Shown here piece after piece: positions 1 through 5,473 of a DNA stretch of 7,212 bases. The notes under the pieces are model-generated. The model ran no database searches, was not told the origin of the DNA, and was given only the letters and a program-made list of their open reading frames with translations. Within the stretch, counting starts at the first letter, position 1. Each line of letters starts with the position of its first letter. The position numbers and the translations under genes were made by a program. Origin of the DNA: Methylococcaceae bacterium (GTDB taxonomy: Bacteria; Pseudomonadota; Gammaproteobacteria; Methylococcales; Methylomonadaceae). The stretch covers positions 1-7,212 of the forward strand of contig JAUYMX010000133.1 of assembly GCA_030699345.1 (NCBI GenBank), given 5' to 3'.

Positions 1-175
1 AATATCCATCGATATTACCGACCCTAGCTTGGGTGTATTGACCAAGTTTAAGTTTAAGGATGACAACACCTCCGTTAAAGTTGCCGAACCCAGATCAATG
101 GCAGTCATTGCGGCGGTGCTAGGTTTATTGGTCGGTGGGTATTTTTGGTTTAGCAATAAGAAAAAACAAGCGTAA
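1..175 (+). CDS. C-terminal end of an exported protein with PEP-CTERM-like sorting tail (5' partial)
   Basis: The reading frame is open from base 2 to the TAA at 173-175 and enters from outside the window, so only the last 57 residues are visible. They comprise a polar beta-like stretch and then a tripartite tail: the motif VAEPRS, a hydrophobic helix (about AVIAAVLGLLVGGYFWF) and a short basic end SNKKKQA. This order is that of PEP-CTERM signals (usually V-P-E-P-S, membrane helix, Arg/Lys tail), which exosortase cleaves when moving exopolysaccharide-associated proteins to the surface. The PEP box is degenerate here (A-E-P rather than P-E-P), so a simple C-terminal membrane anchor is the alternative. 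The body of the protein is unseen and its function cannot be given. A terminator follows 19 bases downstream, so this is the last gene of its unit. Confidence 0.7.
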   Translation, partial: ISIDITDPSLGVLTKFKFKDDNTSVKVAEPRSMAVIAAVLGLLVGGYFWFSNKKKQA

Positions 176-193
176 ACCACTGTCGAGTAAGTT

Positions 194-233
194 AAACCGT
201 TGGCTGAACGACGTTGAAGCCAGCGGTTTTTTT
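194..233 (+). terminator. Rho-independent terminator after the PEP-CTERM-like gene
   Basis: CCGTTGGCT (197-205) pairs with AGCCAGCGG (218-226): eight Watson-Crick pairs and one G-T pair, with a 12-base loop. The stem is followed directly by seven T residues (227-233), and the AAA before the stem can pair with them. It lies 19 bases after the stop codon of the upstream gene, where a terminator is expected. Confidence 0.85.
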
Positions 234-299
234 GGGACATCGAAAAAGCCAATTGTCGCGGACAAGGCCCGTTCCTCCGAAATTTAGAAAATCGTTTAA

Positions 300-452
300 G
301 GGAGCCTCTAAAAATTGCACTTCGACTGTTTGACAAGCTCACAGTTCAGTACCCACAGGGCATAAATGCGAACGGTAGTTCATTTAAATCAATAACTTAT
401 CCGTTCGTGCCGAGCCTGTCGAAGCATGTATGGATAATTTTTAGAGGTTCCC
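300..452. mobile_element. MITE-like element, about 153 bp, IS5-like ends, TTAA flanks
   Basis: The ends are GGGAGCCTCTAAAAATT (300-316) and AATTTTTAGAGGTTCCC (436-452), a 17-bp terminal inverted repeat with one mismatch. TTAA stands on both outer sides (296-299 and 453-456) and could be a 4-bp target duplication. The YTAR form of that site is typical of IS5-family insertion. There is no room for a transposase, so this would be a non-autonomous derivative mobilised in trans. The interior holds one good palindromic repeat unit (401-423) and a degenerate, interrupted copy in the other direction (about 329-375). Because TTAA is itself palindromic, the duplication cannot be told from two extra base pairs of inverted repeat by sequence alone. 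The IS5 assignment is inference from end shape. Confidence 0.65.
401..423 (+). repeat. Interspersed palindromic repeat unit, copy 1
   Basis: This 23-base unit starts CCGTTCGTG and ends CTGTCGAA. It matches the units at 903-925 and, inverted, at 951-973 with only a few differences. A degenerate opposite-strand partner lies at about 329-375 (TTTGACAAGCTCAC, then GCGAACGG after an interruption). Repeats of this form occur scattered in many proteobacterial genomes. Here the unit is inside the MITE-like element. Confidence 0.7.
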
Positions 453-463
453 TTAACTATTAA

Positions 464-817
464 TCAGGATTTAAACAGCCTGCCCAGCAAACCAGTATTC
501 TCATCTAAATGCTTTAGCCGTGTTTTAGCGGCTAAGCCAAAGTCTGACTCCGGTTCGTTGTCGATAATTTGCTTTAGCACCGCTTGACTATGCGTATCCA
601 ACAGACCGATCGCCCGAAGTCGTACTGACGGGTAACGCGCCCGTAACGCGGCCAGTTCTCTTAAGTAAGCATTGGCTTCATTGACTAACTTGAGCAGGAC
701 TTTTTCCGGGTCATCGGTAAACAAATCCCGCACTAAATTGCCGTAATGCTCTTGTTCGCGGATTAAAGCCCGCGGGTCGACTTTTTGAGGTTCGGTTGGA
801 TCATCGCAGCAGCCCAT
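464..817 (-). CDS. Hypothetical 117-residue soluble protein, possible helical-repeat fold
   Basis: I do not recognise the family. The protein has no signal peptide or membrane segment, begins MGCCDDPTEP, and is rich in charged and Leu/Ala residues. Residues about 62-102 (SVRLRAIGLLDTHSQAVLKQ, then an IIDNEPESDFGLAAKTRLKHL stretch) look like paired amphipathic helices of the HEAT or TPR-like kind. That is a pattern impression, not a domain assignment. The Cys-Cys pair at residues 3-4 could bind metal or be modified, but nothing else supports this. The start is set by GGAG seven bases upstream of ATG, and an extended -10 promoter lies just outside it. The gene is a single-gene unit in opposite direction to its neighbours. 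A mobile-like element sits on each side, so it may be an accessory gene. The sequence reads as genuine coding sequence, with no codon oddities visible. Confidence 0.75.
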   Translation of the reverse strand: MGCCDDPTEPQKVDPRALIREQEHYGNLVRDLFTDDPEKVLLKLVNEANAYLRELAALRARYPSVRLRAIGLLDTHSQAVLKQIIDNEPESDFGLAAKTRLKHLDENTGLLGRLFKS

Positions 818-840
818 CGTAGTTCTCCAATCAGTGTCAA

Positions 841-849
841 ATTATACCA
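841..849 (-). promoter_or_regulatory. Extended -10 promoter of the minus-strand hypothetical gene
   Basis: On the minus strand the sequence reads TGGTATAAT, an exact match to the extended -10 consensus TGnTATAAT (TATAAT at 846-841). No good -35 is seen at normal spacing, which extended -10 promoters tolerate. Transcription would start near base 834, leaving a leader of about 17 bases that contains the GGAG ribosome site. The TGGTAT part belongs to the end of the repeat element at 844-1045 and the AAT to flanking DNA, so the promoter is formed at the junction. Confidence 0.6.
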
Positions 850-1045
850 ATCCCAATAAGTTTTTAATTAAAGCCTCGTGAATTCAATGTCATTAAGTTA
901 ATCCGTTCGTGGTGAGCTTGTCGAAACATGAACGGATTAACCATTCACCCTTCGACAGGCTCAGGGCGAACGGTTAATCCTTAACGATGAGCTAGCCTTC
1001 AACCAGCTAAGAAACAATAAAACATGAATTTATTGGGATTGGTAT
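844..1045. mobile_element. MITE-like element, about 200 bp, with 16-bp perfect terminal inverted repeats
   Basis: ATACCAATCCCAATAA (844-859) and TTATTGGGATTGGTAT (1030-1045) are exact inverted repeats about 170 bases apart. A TA lies at each outer edge (845-846, 1043-1044), as would be left by TA-targeting (IS630/Tc1-type) transposition. TA is palindromic, so the duplication is not proven. There is no coding capacity inside. The cargo is an inverted pair of palindromic repeats (903-973) and otherwise unremarkable AT-rich sequence. One end contributes the -10 of the small minus-strand gene. The other end gives a weaker outward match (TGGTATTAG) pointing at the cytochrome operon. Confidence 0.65.
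897..980. repeat. Inverted pair of palindromic repeat units (BIME-like)
   Basis: The plus-strand unit is at 903-925 (CCGTTCGTGGTGAGCTTG plus TCGAA) and the minus-strand unit at 951-973 (TTCGACAGGCTC to GCGAACGG). They are related to the copy at 401-423. A further 12-bp exact inverted repeat, GTTAATCCGTTC (897-908) and GAACGGATTAAC (930-941), brackets the first unit, so the region can fold into a large cruciform or RNA hairpin. It lies wholly inside the MITE-like element at 844-1045. Confidence 0.65.
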
Positions 1046-1185
1046 TAGTACACTCCCCATGATTCTAGCGAGATCGGCAACTTTTGCAAAACATAGCAGC
1101 CTTCGCCATAAAACTCATTTATACCCACAACCCAAGGTTAAAGAAAAGCCTGTAAAACTGTACACATCATGATTACTGTTGTTTT

Positions 1186-1199
1186 ATTAGACGTCTAAT
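1186..1199. promoter_or_regulatory. 14-bp perfect palindrome, candidate activator or repressor site
   Basis: ATTAGACGTCTAAT is a perfect 14-bp palindrome in otherwise gene-free DNA. Its centre is about 138 bases before the start predicted from the sigma-54 promoter at 1305-1320, a usual distance for an enhancer bound by a sigma-54 activator. It could equally be an operator for a TetR-type dimer. The rest of 1046-1304 shows no gene. It holds only short palindromes such as TTTTGCAAAA (1082-1091) and an A/T tract (1213-1232). Confidence 0.4.
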
Positions 1200-1304
1200 C
1201 AAGCCCTCCATTCTAAAATAAAAAATTTTAAATCTTTCCGGCACCAACGCTCAGCCCAGCAAAACCAGCAGCTCAACTGATTATCAGCCGTTTTCCATAA
1301 AACA

Positions 1305-1320
1305 TGGCGCAATATTTGCT
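1305..1320 (+). promoter_or_regulatory. Sigma-54 (-24/-12) promoter of the cytochrome operon
   Basis: TGGCGCAATATTTGCT matches the RpoN consensus TGGCACG-N4-TTGCW. The GG (1306-1307) and GC (1318-1319) are separated by exactly the required 10 bases, and only two of the conserved positions differ. Transcription would begin near base 1331, almost at the foot of the hairpin at 1334-1382 and about 79 bases before the ATG of the operon. Such promoters need an AAA+ enhancer-binding activator, so the operon would be switched by a specific signal. The activator gene is not in the window. Confidence 0.65.
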
Positions 1321-1333
1321 TTTACCCCGTGTT

Positions 1334-1382
1334 GCCCATGTCTCACTAAGTCTTAACGCTCAAGGCTTAGTGAGACATGGGC
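1334..1382 (+). promoter_or_regulatory. Long stable hairpin at the 5' end of the cytochrome operon mRNA
   Basis: GCCCATGTCTCACTAAG (1334-1350) is an exact 17-bp inverted match to 1366-1382. The stem continues inward with a G-T pair and three more pairs (CTT 1352-1354 with AAG 1362-1364), giving about 21 pairs around a 7-base loop. No T tract follows on either strand, so it is not an intrinsic terminator. With the predicted start at about 1331 it would sit at the extreme 5' end of the transcript, a position known to protect mRNA from 5'-dependent decay. The ribosome site GAGG (1401-1404) lies 18 bases beyond it and stays free. A mobile palindrome inserted here by chance is the alternative. Confidence 0.7.
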
Positions 1383-1409
1383 TATTAACCATCTAATCAC
1401 GAGGTAATT

Positions 1410-2861
1410 ATGGATTTTCCCATTTTTCATATCGACTTTATCGGCAATCGCATGTTGATTGCGGTCGATGCGATTTTGCACGTCATCATCAATCATGCAC
1501 TTGCCGTTGGTGCGCTGCCGGTGATTGCCTTGCTGGAGCTTTCCGGCATTCGCACTAAGGATCCACGCTGGGACAGACTGGCGTACCGGCTGTTAAAAAT
1601 CATCTTCATCATTACCACCACGGTAGGCGCATTAACCGGTGTAGGCATCTGGTTTTCAGCATCGTTGATCAATCCGGCAGCCATCGGCAGTTTGATCCGG
1701 GTGTTTTTCTGGGGCTGGTTTGTCGAATGGATTGTATTTGTGTCTGAGGTCAGCCTGATCATGGCCTATTTTTTAAGCTGGCAATCTTCGGCACGCACCC
1801 CGGAAGCAAAATTAAAGCACCTGCGTTTGGGGATTTTCCTGGCCGCGTTCTCCTGGATTACCATGGCTATTATCGTTGCCATTCTTGGCTTTATGATGGA
1901 CCCGGGCAACTGGATGAGTGAACGCACCCTGATTTCCGGCGTACTCAATCCGATGTACTTTCCACAGTTAGCGTTCCGAACCACGTTGGCGATGGTAATG
2001 GGCGGCATGACCATGATCTGCCTGACGTACCTGTTCACCCGCAACGACCTTCCCTTTCGCACCACGGTGTTACGCGCCATATCGAGTTGGTCCGGTATCT
2101 GGATGCTGGCGCTGATTATCGCCTCGGTTTGGTACTACCGAGTCATCCCCCAACACATGCTGGCTAATATCCCCGTTGCCGTTACCACACAAGAATACGT
2201 CAGTTGGAACAGCAGCTTAAAGTGGTTGCTGACGATTGGCTTATCGTTTGTTGGTTGGGTATTGTGGTCATCGGTCAGGCATCCCGGCCAAGTGCATGGC
2301 GCCAAATACCTGGCTTCGGTGTTATTGCTGTTTGCGATGCTTGGGCAGTTTGAGCGGGTACGGGAGTTTATCCGCAAACCTTTCATTATCGGTAACTACA
2401 TGTACGCCAATGGCATTCGAGTGGAAGATTACCCGTTATTGCAACGCGACGGCATTCTGCAACACGCCACTTATGCCGGCATTCGCGAAGTGACCGCCGA
2501 TAACAAGGTTGCCGCCGGTCGCGAGGTATTCGAACAAACCTGCACCCGTTGCCATACCGTCAACGGTATTAACAGCATTCGCGGTCAGCTGAAAACCATG
2601 TACGGCGATAAACCATGGCAGCCTGAAGTGATTGCCGCGTACATCGAAAACATGCACGGTGCGCGTTATTTCATGCCGCCGTTTCCAGGTAACAAAGCCG
2701 AACTCGACGCTCTTTCCGTCTACCTCGCCTCGCAGCAAAAACGGGCCACCGCATTTAACGGCGCCCAAACCAACGGTATTCCTAAGCCTGACAAAATTTC
2801 AGCCTCGACCGTTTACGGCACGCTACCTAATCTGGCCAACCCTCACGGAGAACAACAATAA
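1410..2861 (+). CDS. CydA-like (cytochrome bd superfamily) subunit fused to C-terminal cytochrome c, catalytic subunit
   Basis: The 483-residue inner-membrane protein has about eight helices (roughly 17-44, 62-84, 95-121, 138-163, 187-209, 222-242, 269-287, 297-311) and a periplasmic class I cytochrome c domain: C378-T-R-C381-H382 with probable axial Met422 in FMPPFPG. By hand alignment to E. coli CydA, His24 matches His19, Glu106 and Glu113 match the Glu99/Glu107 pair in helix 3, and E319-F-I-R322-K-P324-F matches the E445-x-x-R-Q-P-W motif. The two-heme oxygen-reducing core is therefore kept. The b558 ligand His186 is replaced by Arg190. The helix 6-7 loop has only about 26 residues, so the quinol-binding Q-loop is absent. 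This fits the heme c-bearing, non-quinol branch of the bd superfamily, with electrons from a periplasmic carrier. GAGG five bases before ATG sets the start. The stop overlaps the next start by one base. Use of O2 rather than another gas is inferred. Confidence 0.85.
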   Translation: MDFPIFHIDFIGNRMLIAVDAILHVIINHALAVGALPVIALLELSGIRTKDPRWDRLAYRLLKIIFIITTTVGALTGVGIWFSASLINPAAIGSLIRVFFWGWFVEWIVFVSEVSLIMAYFLSWQSSARTPEAKLKHLRLGIFLAAFSWITMAIIVAILGFMMDPGNWMSERTLISGVLNPMYFPQLAFRTTLAMVMGGMTMICLTYLFTRNDLPFRTTVLRAISSWSGIWMLALIIASVWYYRVIPQHMLANIPVAVTTQEYVSWNSSLKWLLTIGLSFVGWVLWSSVRHPGQVHGAKYLASVLLLFAMLGQFERVREFIRKPFIIGNYMYANGIRVEDYPLLQRDGILQHATYAGIREVTADNKVAAGREVFEQTCTRCHTVNGINSIRGQLKTMYGDKPWQPEVIAAYIENMHGARYFMPPFPGNKAELDALSVYLASQQKRATAFNGAQTNGIPKPDKISASTVYGTLPNLANPHGEQQ

Positions 2862-4168
2862 TGACCGCCCCTATCCCTCGCGACATCCCATTACCGTTAC
2901 CGGCTCCGGAAGGGCTGCTGGAAATCTTACTGATTGCGGCATTTTTGGTACACATCCTATTTGTGCATTTAATGATCGGCGGTTCCATGTTCAGCCTGGT
3001 CTGTCAAATCAGGGGCTTGAAAATACCCGATTATGAGAAATTGGCCTACCGCATTATGCAGACGGTGACGGTCAATAAGAGTCTGGCCGTAGTCATGGGG
3101 GTTGCCCCATTGTTAATTATCAACACTCTCTACGCGCCGCAGTTTTACGCTTCCAGTGCCTTGATAGGTGATATGTGGATGGCGGTGATTCCGCTGGTGA
3201 CGCTGGCGTTTTTACTGGCTTACGCACATAAGTTTTGGTGGAATCACTTCCTCAATATCCCCGAATTGCACATTGGTATTGCCGCGTTAGAAACAGTTCT
3301 GTTTCTAGTTATCCCATTGATATTCATGACTAATGTCAATCTCATGTTGTTCCCTGAGTATTGGCCGAAGGTTACCGGCTTCTTTTCAGCAATGCTGCTG
3401 CCTAATGTGTTGCTGCGCTATCTGCATTTTGTCTCGGCCACCGTACTATTCAGCTCGCTATTTTTTGTCTGGTGGGCCGGGCGTAAAACATTCCGTATTG
3501 AAGTCCAGTTCAGCGAATTGCGGGTTATCGACGTGCGCCGCTTCTTTTATGCGTTTGCATTTGGCGCCACTATTTTTCAAATTCTGACCGGGCTAATGGT
3601 GTTTGTATCTTTACCGGCGCAAGGCATGAGCTGGGGATTTACTGTGTTACTAATGCTAGGCGGCCTCGTCGTGTTACCGGCAATCTGGTGGATGTGGCAA
3701 AACCTGACGCGCCCCGGCCATCTGCTTGATGACAACTTTAAACAAATACTCACCTGTTTTGCCTGTGCCGCCATCATCATGGGCATCGCCCGGCATGATT
3801 ATCGGGAAAACGCCTTAGCTGACCATAAAGCAGCAATTGCCGAAAAAACCATCAACTATCAGGCCGCAGTTAAAGAAGCTGGCGAACAAGCACAACTCGC
3901 CGCAATAAAAGCGAAAGAAAATGATGTTGCAGCCCCCGGCGCCACCGCATTTAACCAAAACTGCGCGGCTTGCCACCACGCCACACTGCCCACGGTCGGG
4001 CCGGCATTGCAGGAAATTAAAGAAGCCTATGCTAACAACCCTGACGGCATTGCAGCCTGGACCAAGGCGCCGGGTAAAAAACGTCCGGACAGCATGAAAA
4101 TGCCTGGATTCCCCCAATTATCTGATGATGAATTAACGGCTATCAGCCAATACATCCTCAGCCATTAA
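2861..4168 (+). CDS. Second CydA-like paralogous subunit fused to C-terminal cytochrome c
   Basis: The 435-residue membrane protein has the same plan as its upstream neighbour: eight helices (about 20-48, 67-90, 105-122, 139-157, 186-206, 225-249, 258-280, 292-310), an Ala/Lys/Glu-rich helical linker (about 311-355) and a cytochrome c domain with C368-A-A-C371-H372 and Met414 in KMPGFP. Paralogy is visible in helix 1 (H31-x4-H36-x3-GG against H24-x4-H29-x4-G) and in EKLAYRIMQ against DRLAYRLLK. It lacks the paired glutamates of helix 3 and has RHDYRE (His312) where the partner has the REFIRKP motif. It does keep His189 where CydA has its b558 ligand and the partner has Arg190. I infer a structural and electron-transfer subunit standing in for CydB. 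ATG overlaps the upstream TAA by one base and GGAG lies ten bases before it, so translation is probably coupled. A non-heme-binding membrane half is an alternative. Confidence 0.83.
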   Translation: MTAPIPRDIPLPLPAPEGLLEILLIAAFLVHILFVHLMIGGSMFSLVCQIRGLKIPDYEKLAYRIMQTVTVNKSLAVVMGVAPLLIINTLYAPQFYASSALIGDMWMAVIPLVTLAFLLAYAHKFWWNHFLNIPELHIGIAALETVLFLVIPLIFMTNVNLMLFPEYWPKVTGFFSAMLLPNVLLRYLHFVSATVLFSSLFFVWWAGRKTFRIEVQFSELRVIDVRRFFYAFAFGATIFQILTGLMVFVSLPAQGMSWGFTVLLMLGGLVVLPAIWWMWQNLTRPGHLLDDNFKQILTCFACAAIIMGIARHDYRENALADHKAAIAEKTINYQAAVKEAGEQAQLAAIKAKENDVAAPGATAFNQNCAACHHATLPTVGPALQEIKEAYANNPDGIAAWTKAPGKKRPDSMKMPGFPQLSDDELTAISQYILSH

Positions 4169-4179
4169 GACATTAATAA

Positions 4180-4211
4180 GGCGAAGGCCGTAATTTTAAA
4201 CGCCCTTCGCC
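4180..4211 (+). other. Hairpin between the oxidase genes and the small downstream gene
   Basis: GGCGAAGG (4180-4187) pairs exactly with CCTTCGCC (4204-4211) around a 16-base loop, starting 12 bases after the oxidase stop codon. No T run follows, so it is not a standard intrinsic terminator. It may act as a processing or stability element that lowers expression of the following gene relative to the oxidase. Confidence 0.45.
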
Positions 4212-4233
4212 GCTACAATTCAACGAGAAACCT

Positions 4234-4524
4234 ATGAACAAACAAACAAATACACAAGAGCATCAGCAGAACAACGCGGTTATCACTACTGACATTAAAG
4301 AAAATGGCCGGGCAGATGCGCCGCTAACCCGCTATTTCCAAATCCATTTTCAACATATTCATGAAAATGCCCGTAACGTCCAGGCAGAGATCACCCAACT
4401 CAAGCAGCATGTCGCAGACTTAAACGTAAAACTGGATCAACTCACAACTATGCTAATCAGCCAACAAACTATTGGAAACTTAAGCTCCCCCTATTTTTCA
4501 ACTCCCAAAAACAAAGAGCATTAA
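4234..4524 (+). CDS. Small hypothetical coiled-coil protein, 96 residues
   Basis: I do not recognise a family. There is no signal peptide, membrane helix or cysteine. The first 30 residues are polar and Gln/Asn-rich, probably disordered. Residues about 40-78 form one long amphipathic helix with leucine/isoleucine/valine heptads (AEITQLKQHVADLNVKLDQL), a likely coiled coil for oligomerisation or partner binding. The tail is short and polar. The start codon has only a weak ribosome site (GAGA, five bases upstream). The gene follows the oxidase by 65 bases in the same direction with no clear promoter or terminator between, so it may be a third gene of that operon. Its job there is unknown. Helical, heptad-rich content and the tight placement argue for a real gene, although the short length leaves some doubt. 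Confidence 0.65.
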   Translation: MNKQTNTQEHQQNNAVITTDIKENGRADAPLTRYFQIHFQHIHENARNVQAEITQLKQHVADLNVKLDQLTTMLISQQTIGNLSSPYFSTPKNKEH

Positions 4525-4652
4525 AAAGCAATAACAACTCACTTAAATTGCTAGCCTTATTAAATGAGTTTCGCAACACCTGCCCATTGCGTTAATAAAA
4601 ACACGCTTGTGCTGATAAAAAACTACAACTTCAAAGCGGTTGCCCGGCTAAA

Positions 4653-4682
4653 TTTACGCTAACACCTGTATTTCCATATAAT
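4653..4682 (+). promoter_or_regulatory. Sigma-70 promoter of the DUF2959 lipoprotein gene
   Basis: A perfect -10 TATAAT (4677-4682) is preceded by TTTACG (4653-4658, four of six -35 bases) at 18-base spacing. The start would be near 4689, giving a leader of about 20 bases that holds the strong AAAGGAG site (4697-4703). The spacer before it (4525-4652) shows only a weak imperfect hairpin (4538-4568) and no convincing gene. Confidence 0.65.
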
Positions 4683-4708
4683 GCCTTTTCTCGTCGAAAG
4701 GAGCTTTT

Positions 4709-5356
4709 ATGAAATCTACAGTGCATTTTGCCTTATTTTTATCCATGGTCGGGTTAACCGCCTGTTCCAGCATGTATTACAGCGGCCTGGAAAAAATCGG
4801 CATACCCAAACGCGAAGTCATGGTGCATCGGGTAGAAAAAGCCCGCGACACCCAGGAAGAAACCAAGCAGCAATTCAAATCGGCACTGGAACAATTTACC
4901 GCCGCCACCAATTTTAAAGGCGGCGACCTGGAAGCCACCTACAACAAACTGGACGGCGAATACCAAGCCAGTGTTAAACAAGCCGAAGAAGTCAACAAAC
5001 GCATCAGCGATATTGAAGACGTCTCCAGCGCCTTATTCAGCGAATGGGAAACCGAACTGGGCCAATACAGCAACGCCGCGCTAAGACAAAGTAGCCAGCA
5101 AAAACTGACCGCCACCAAAGCCCACTATCAACAACTAATCACTGCAATGCGCAAGGCCGAAGCCAAAATCGAACCGGTGCTGAGCGTTTTCCGGGATCAA
5201 GTGTTGTACCTAAAACACAACCTCAACGCCCAAGCCATTGCCTCATTAAAAGGCCAATTGAACTCGGTTAAAGCGGACGTATCGGTTTTGGTCCAGGCGA
5301 TGGAAAAGTCAATTAATGAGGCGGATGCTTTTATTAGGACGATGGAGAAGCAGTAG
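4709..5356 (+). CDS. DUF2959 family lipoprotein
   Basis: The 215-residue protein begins with a lipoprotein signal peptide (MKSTVHFALFLSMVGLTAC). The lipobox LTAC gives Cys19 as the lipidated residue, and Ser20 at +2 favours outer-membrane sorting. The mature part is almost wholly helical and Gln/Ala/Glu-rich. It carries stretches I recognise from the DUF2959 family of gammaproteobacteria: the YYSGLEKIGIPKR start of the mature region, FKGGDLEATYNKLDGEY, EWETELGQYSN, and DQVLYLKHNLNAQAIASL near the C terminus. Length is usual for the family and all parts are intact. The family has no established function. Long helices and periplasmic anchoring suggest a coiled-coil envelope protein. AAAGGAG five bases before ATG fixes the start. 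It has its own promoter and no functional link to the oxidase is apparent. Confidence 0.9.
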   Translation: MKSTVHFALFLSMVGLTACSSMYYSGLEKIGIPKREVMVHRVEKARDTQEETKQQFKSALEQFTAATNFKGGDLEATYNKLDGEYQASVKQAEEVNKRISDIEDVSSALFSEWETELGQYSNAALRQSSQQKLTATKAHYQQLITAMRKAEAKIEPVLSVFRDQVLYLKHNLNAQAIASLKGQLNSVKADVSVLVQAMEKSINEADAFIRTMEKQ

Positions 5357-5473
5357 GCAAATCGTAGCATTCTTAAATTTTCTTCTTGTAATAGCGGTGT
5401 CATGAATATTTATTATTATCAGCAAGTTTACACATACACCAATAACTTAAAACACGACATAAAAGTATTTTTT

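Noticed and set aside
1277..1287. CTGATTATCAG palindrome upstream of the oxidase, at first resembling an FNR box
   Set aside because: The half sites are separated by one base instead of four, so it does not fit FNR. An 11-base palindrome alone is weak.
1046..1304. Search for NorR-type (GT-N7-AC) or IHF sites between the element and the sigma-54 promoter
   Set aside because: Candidates had wrong spacing or missing core bases, so none is reported.
1334..1382. Reading the long leader hairpin as an intrinsic terminator
   Set aside because: No T tract follows the stem on either strand, and no gene ends just before it.
1493..2768. Several open frames on the minus strand and in other frames across the oxidase genes
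   Set aside because: They lie inside clearly coding membrane-protein genes, have no ribosome sites or sensible domains, and are shadows of those genes.
4564..4662. Possible 32-residue ORF before the DUF2959 promoter
   Set aside because: There is no ribosome site, no recognisable features, and it overlaps a weak hairpin and the -35 region of the next gene.
5402..5473. Upstream ATG at 5402 as start of the small lipoprotein
   Set aside because: It would add 24 polar residues before a perfect lipoprotein signal peptide that starts at ATG 5474.
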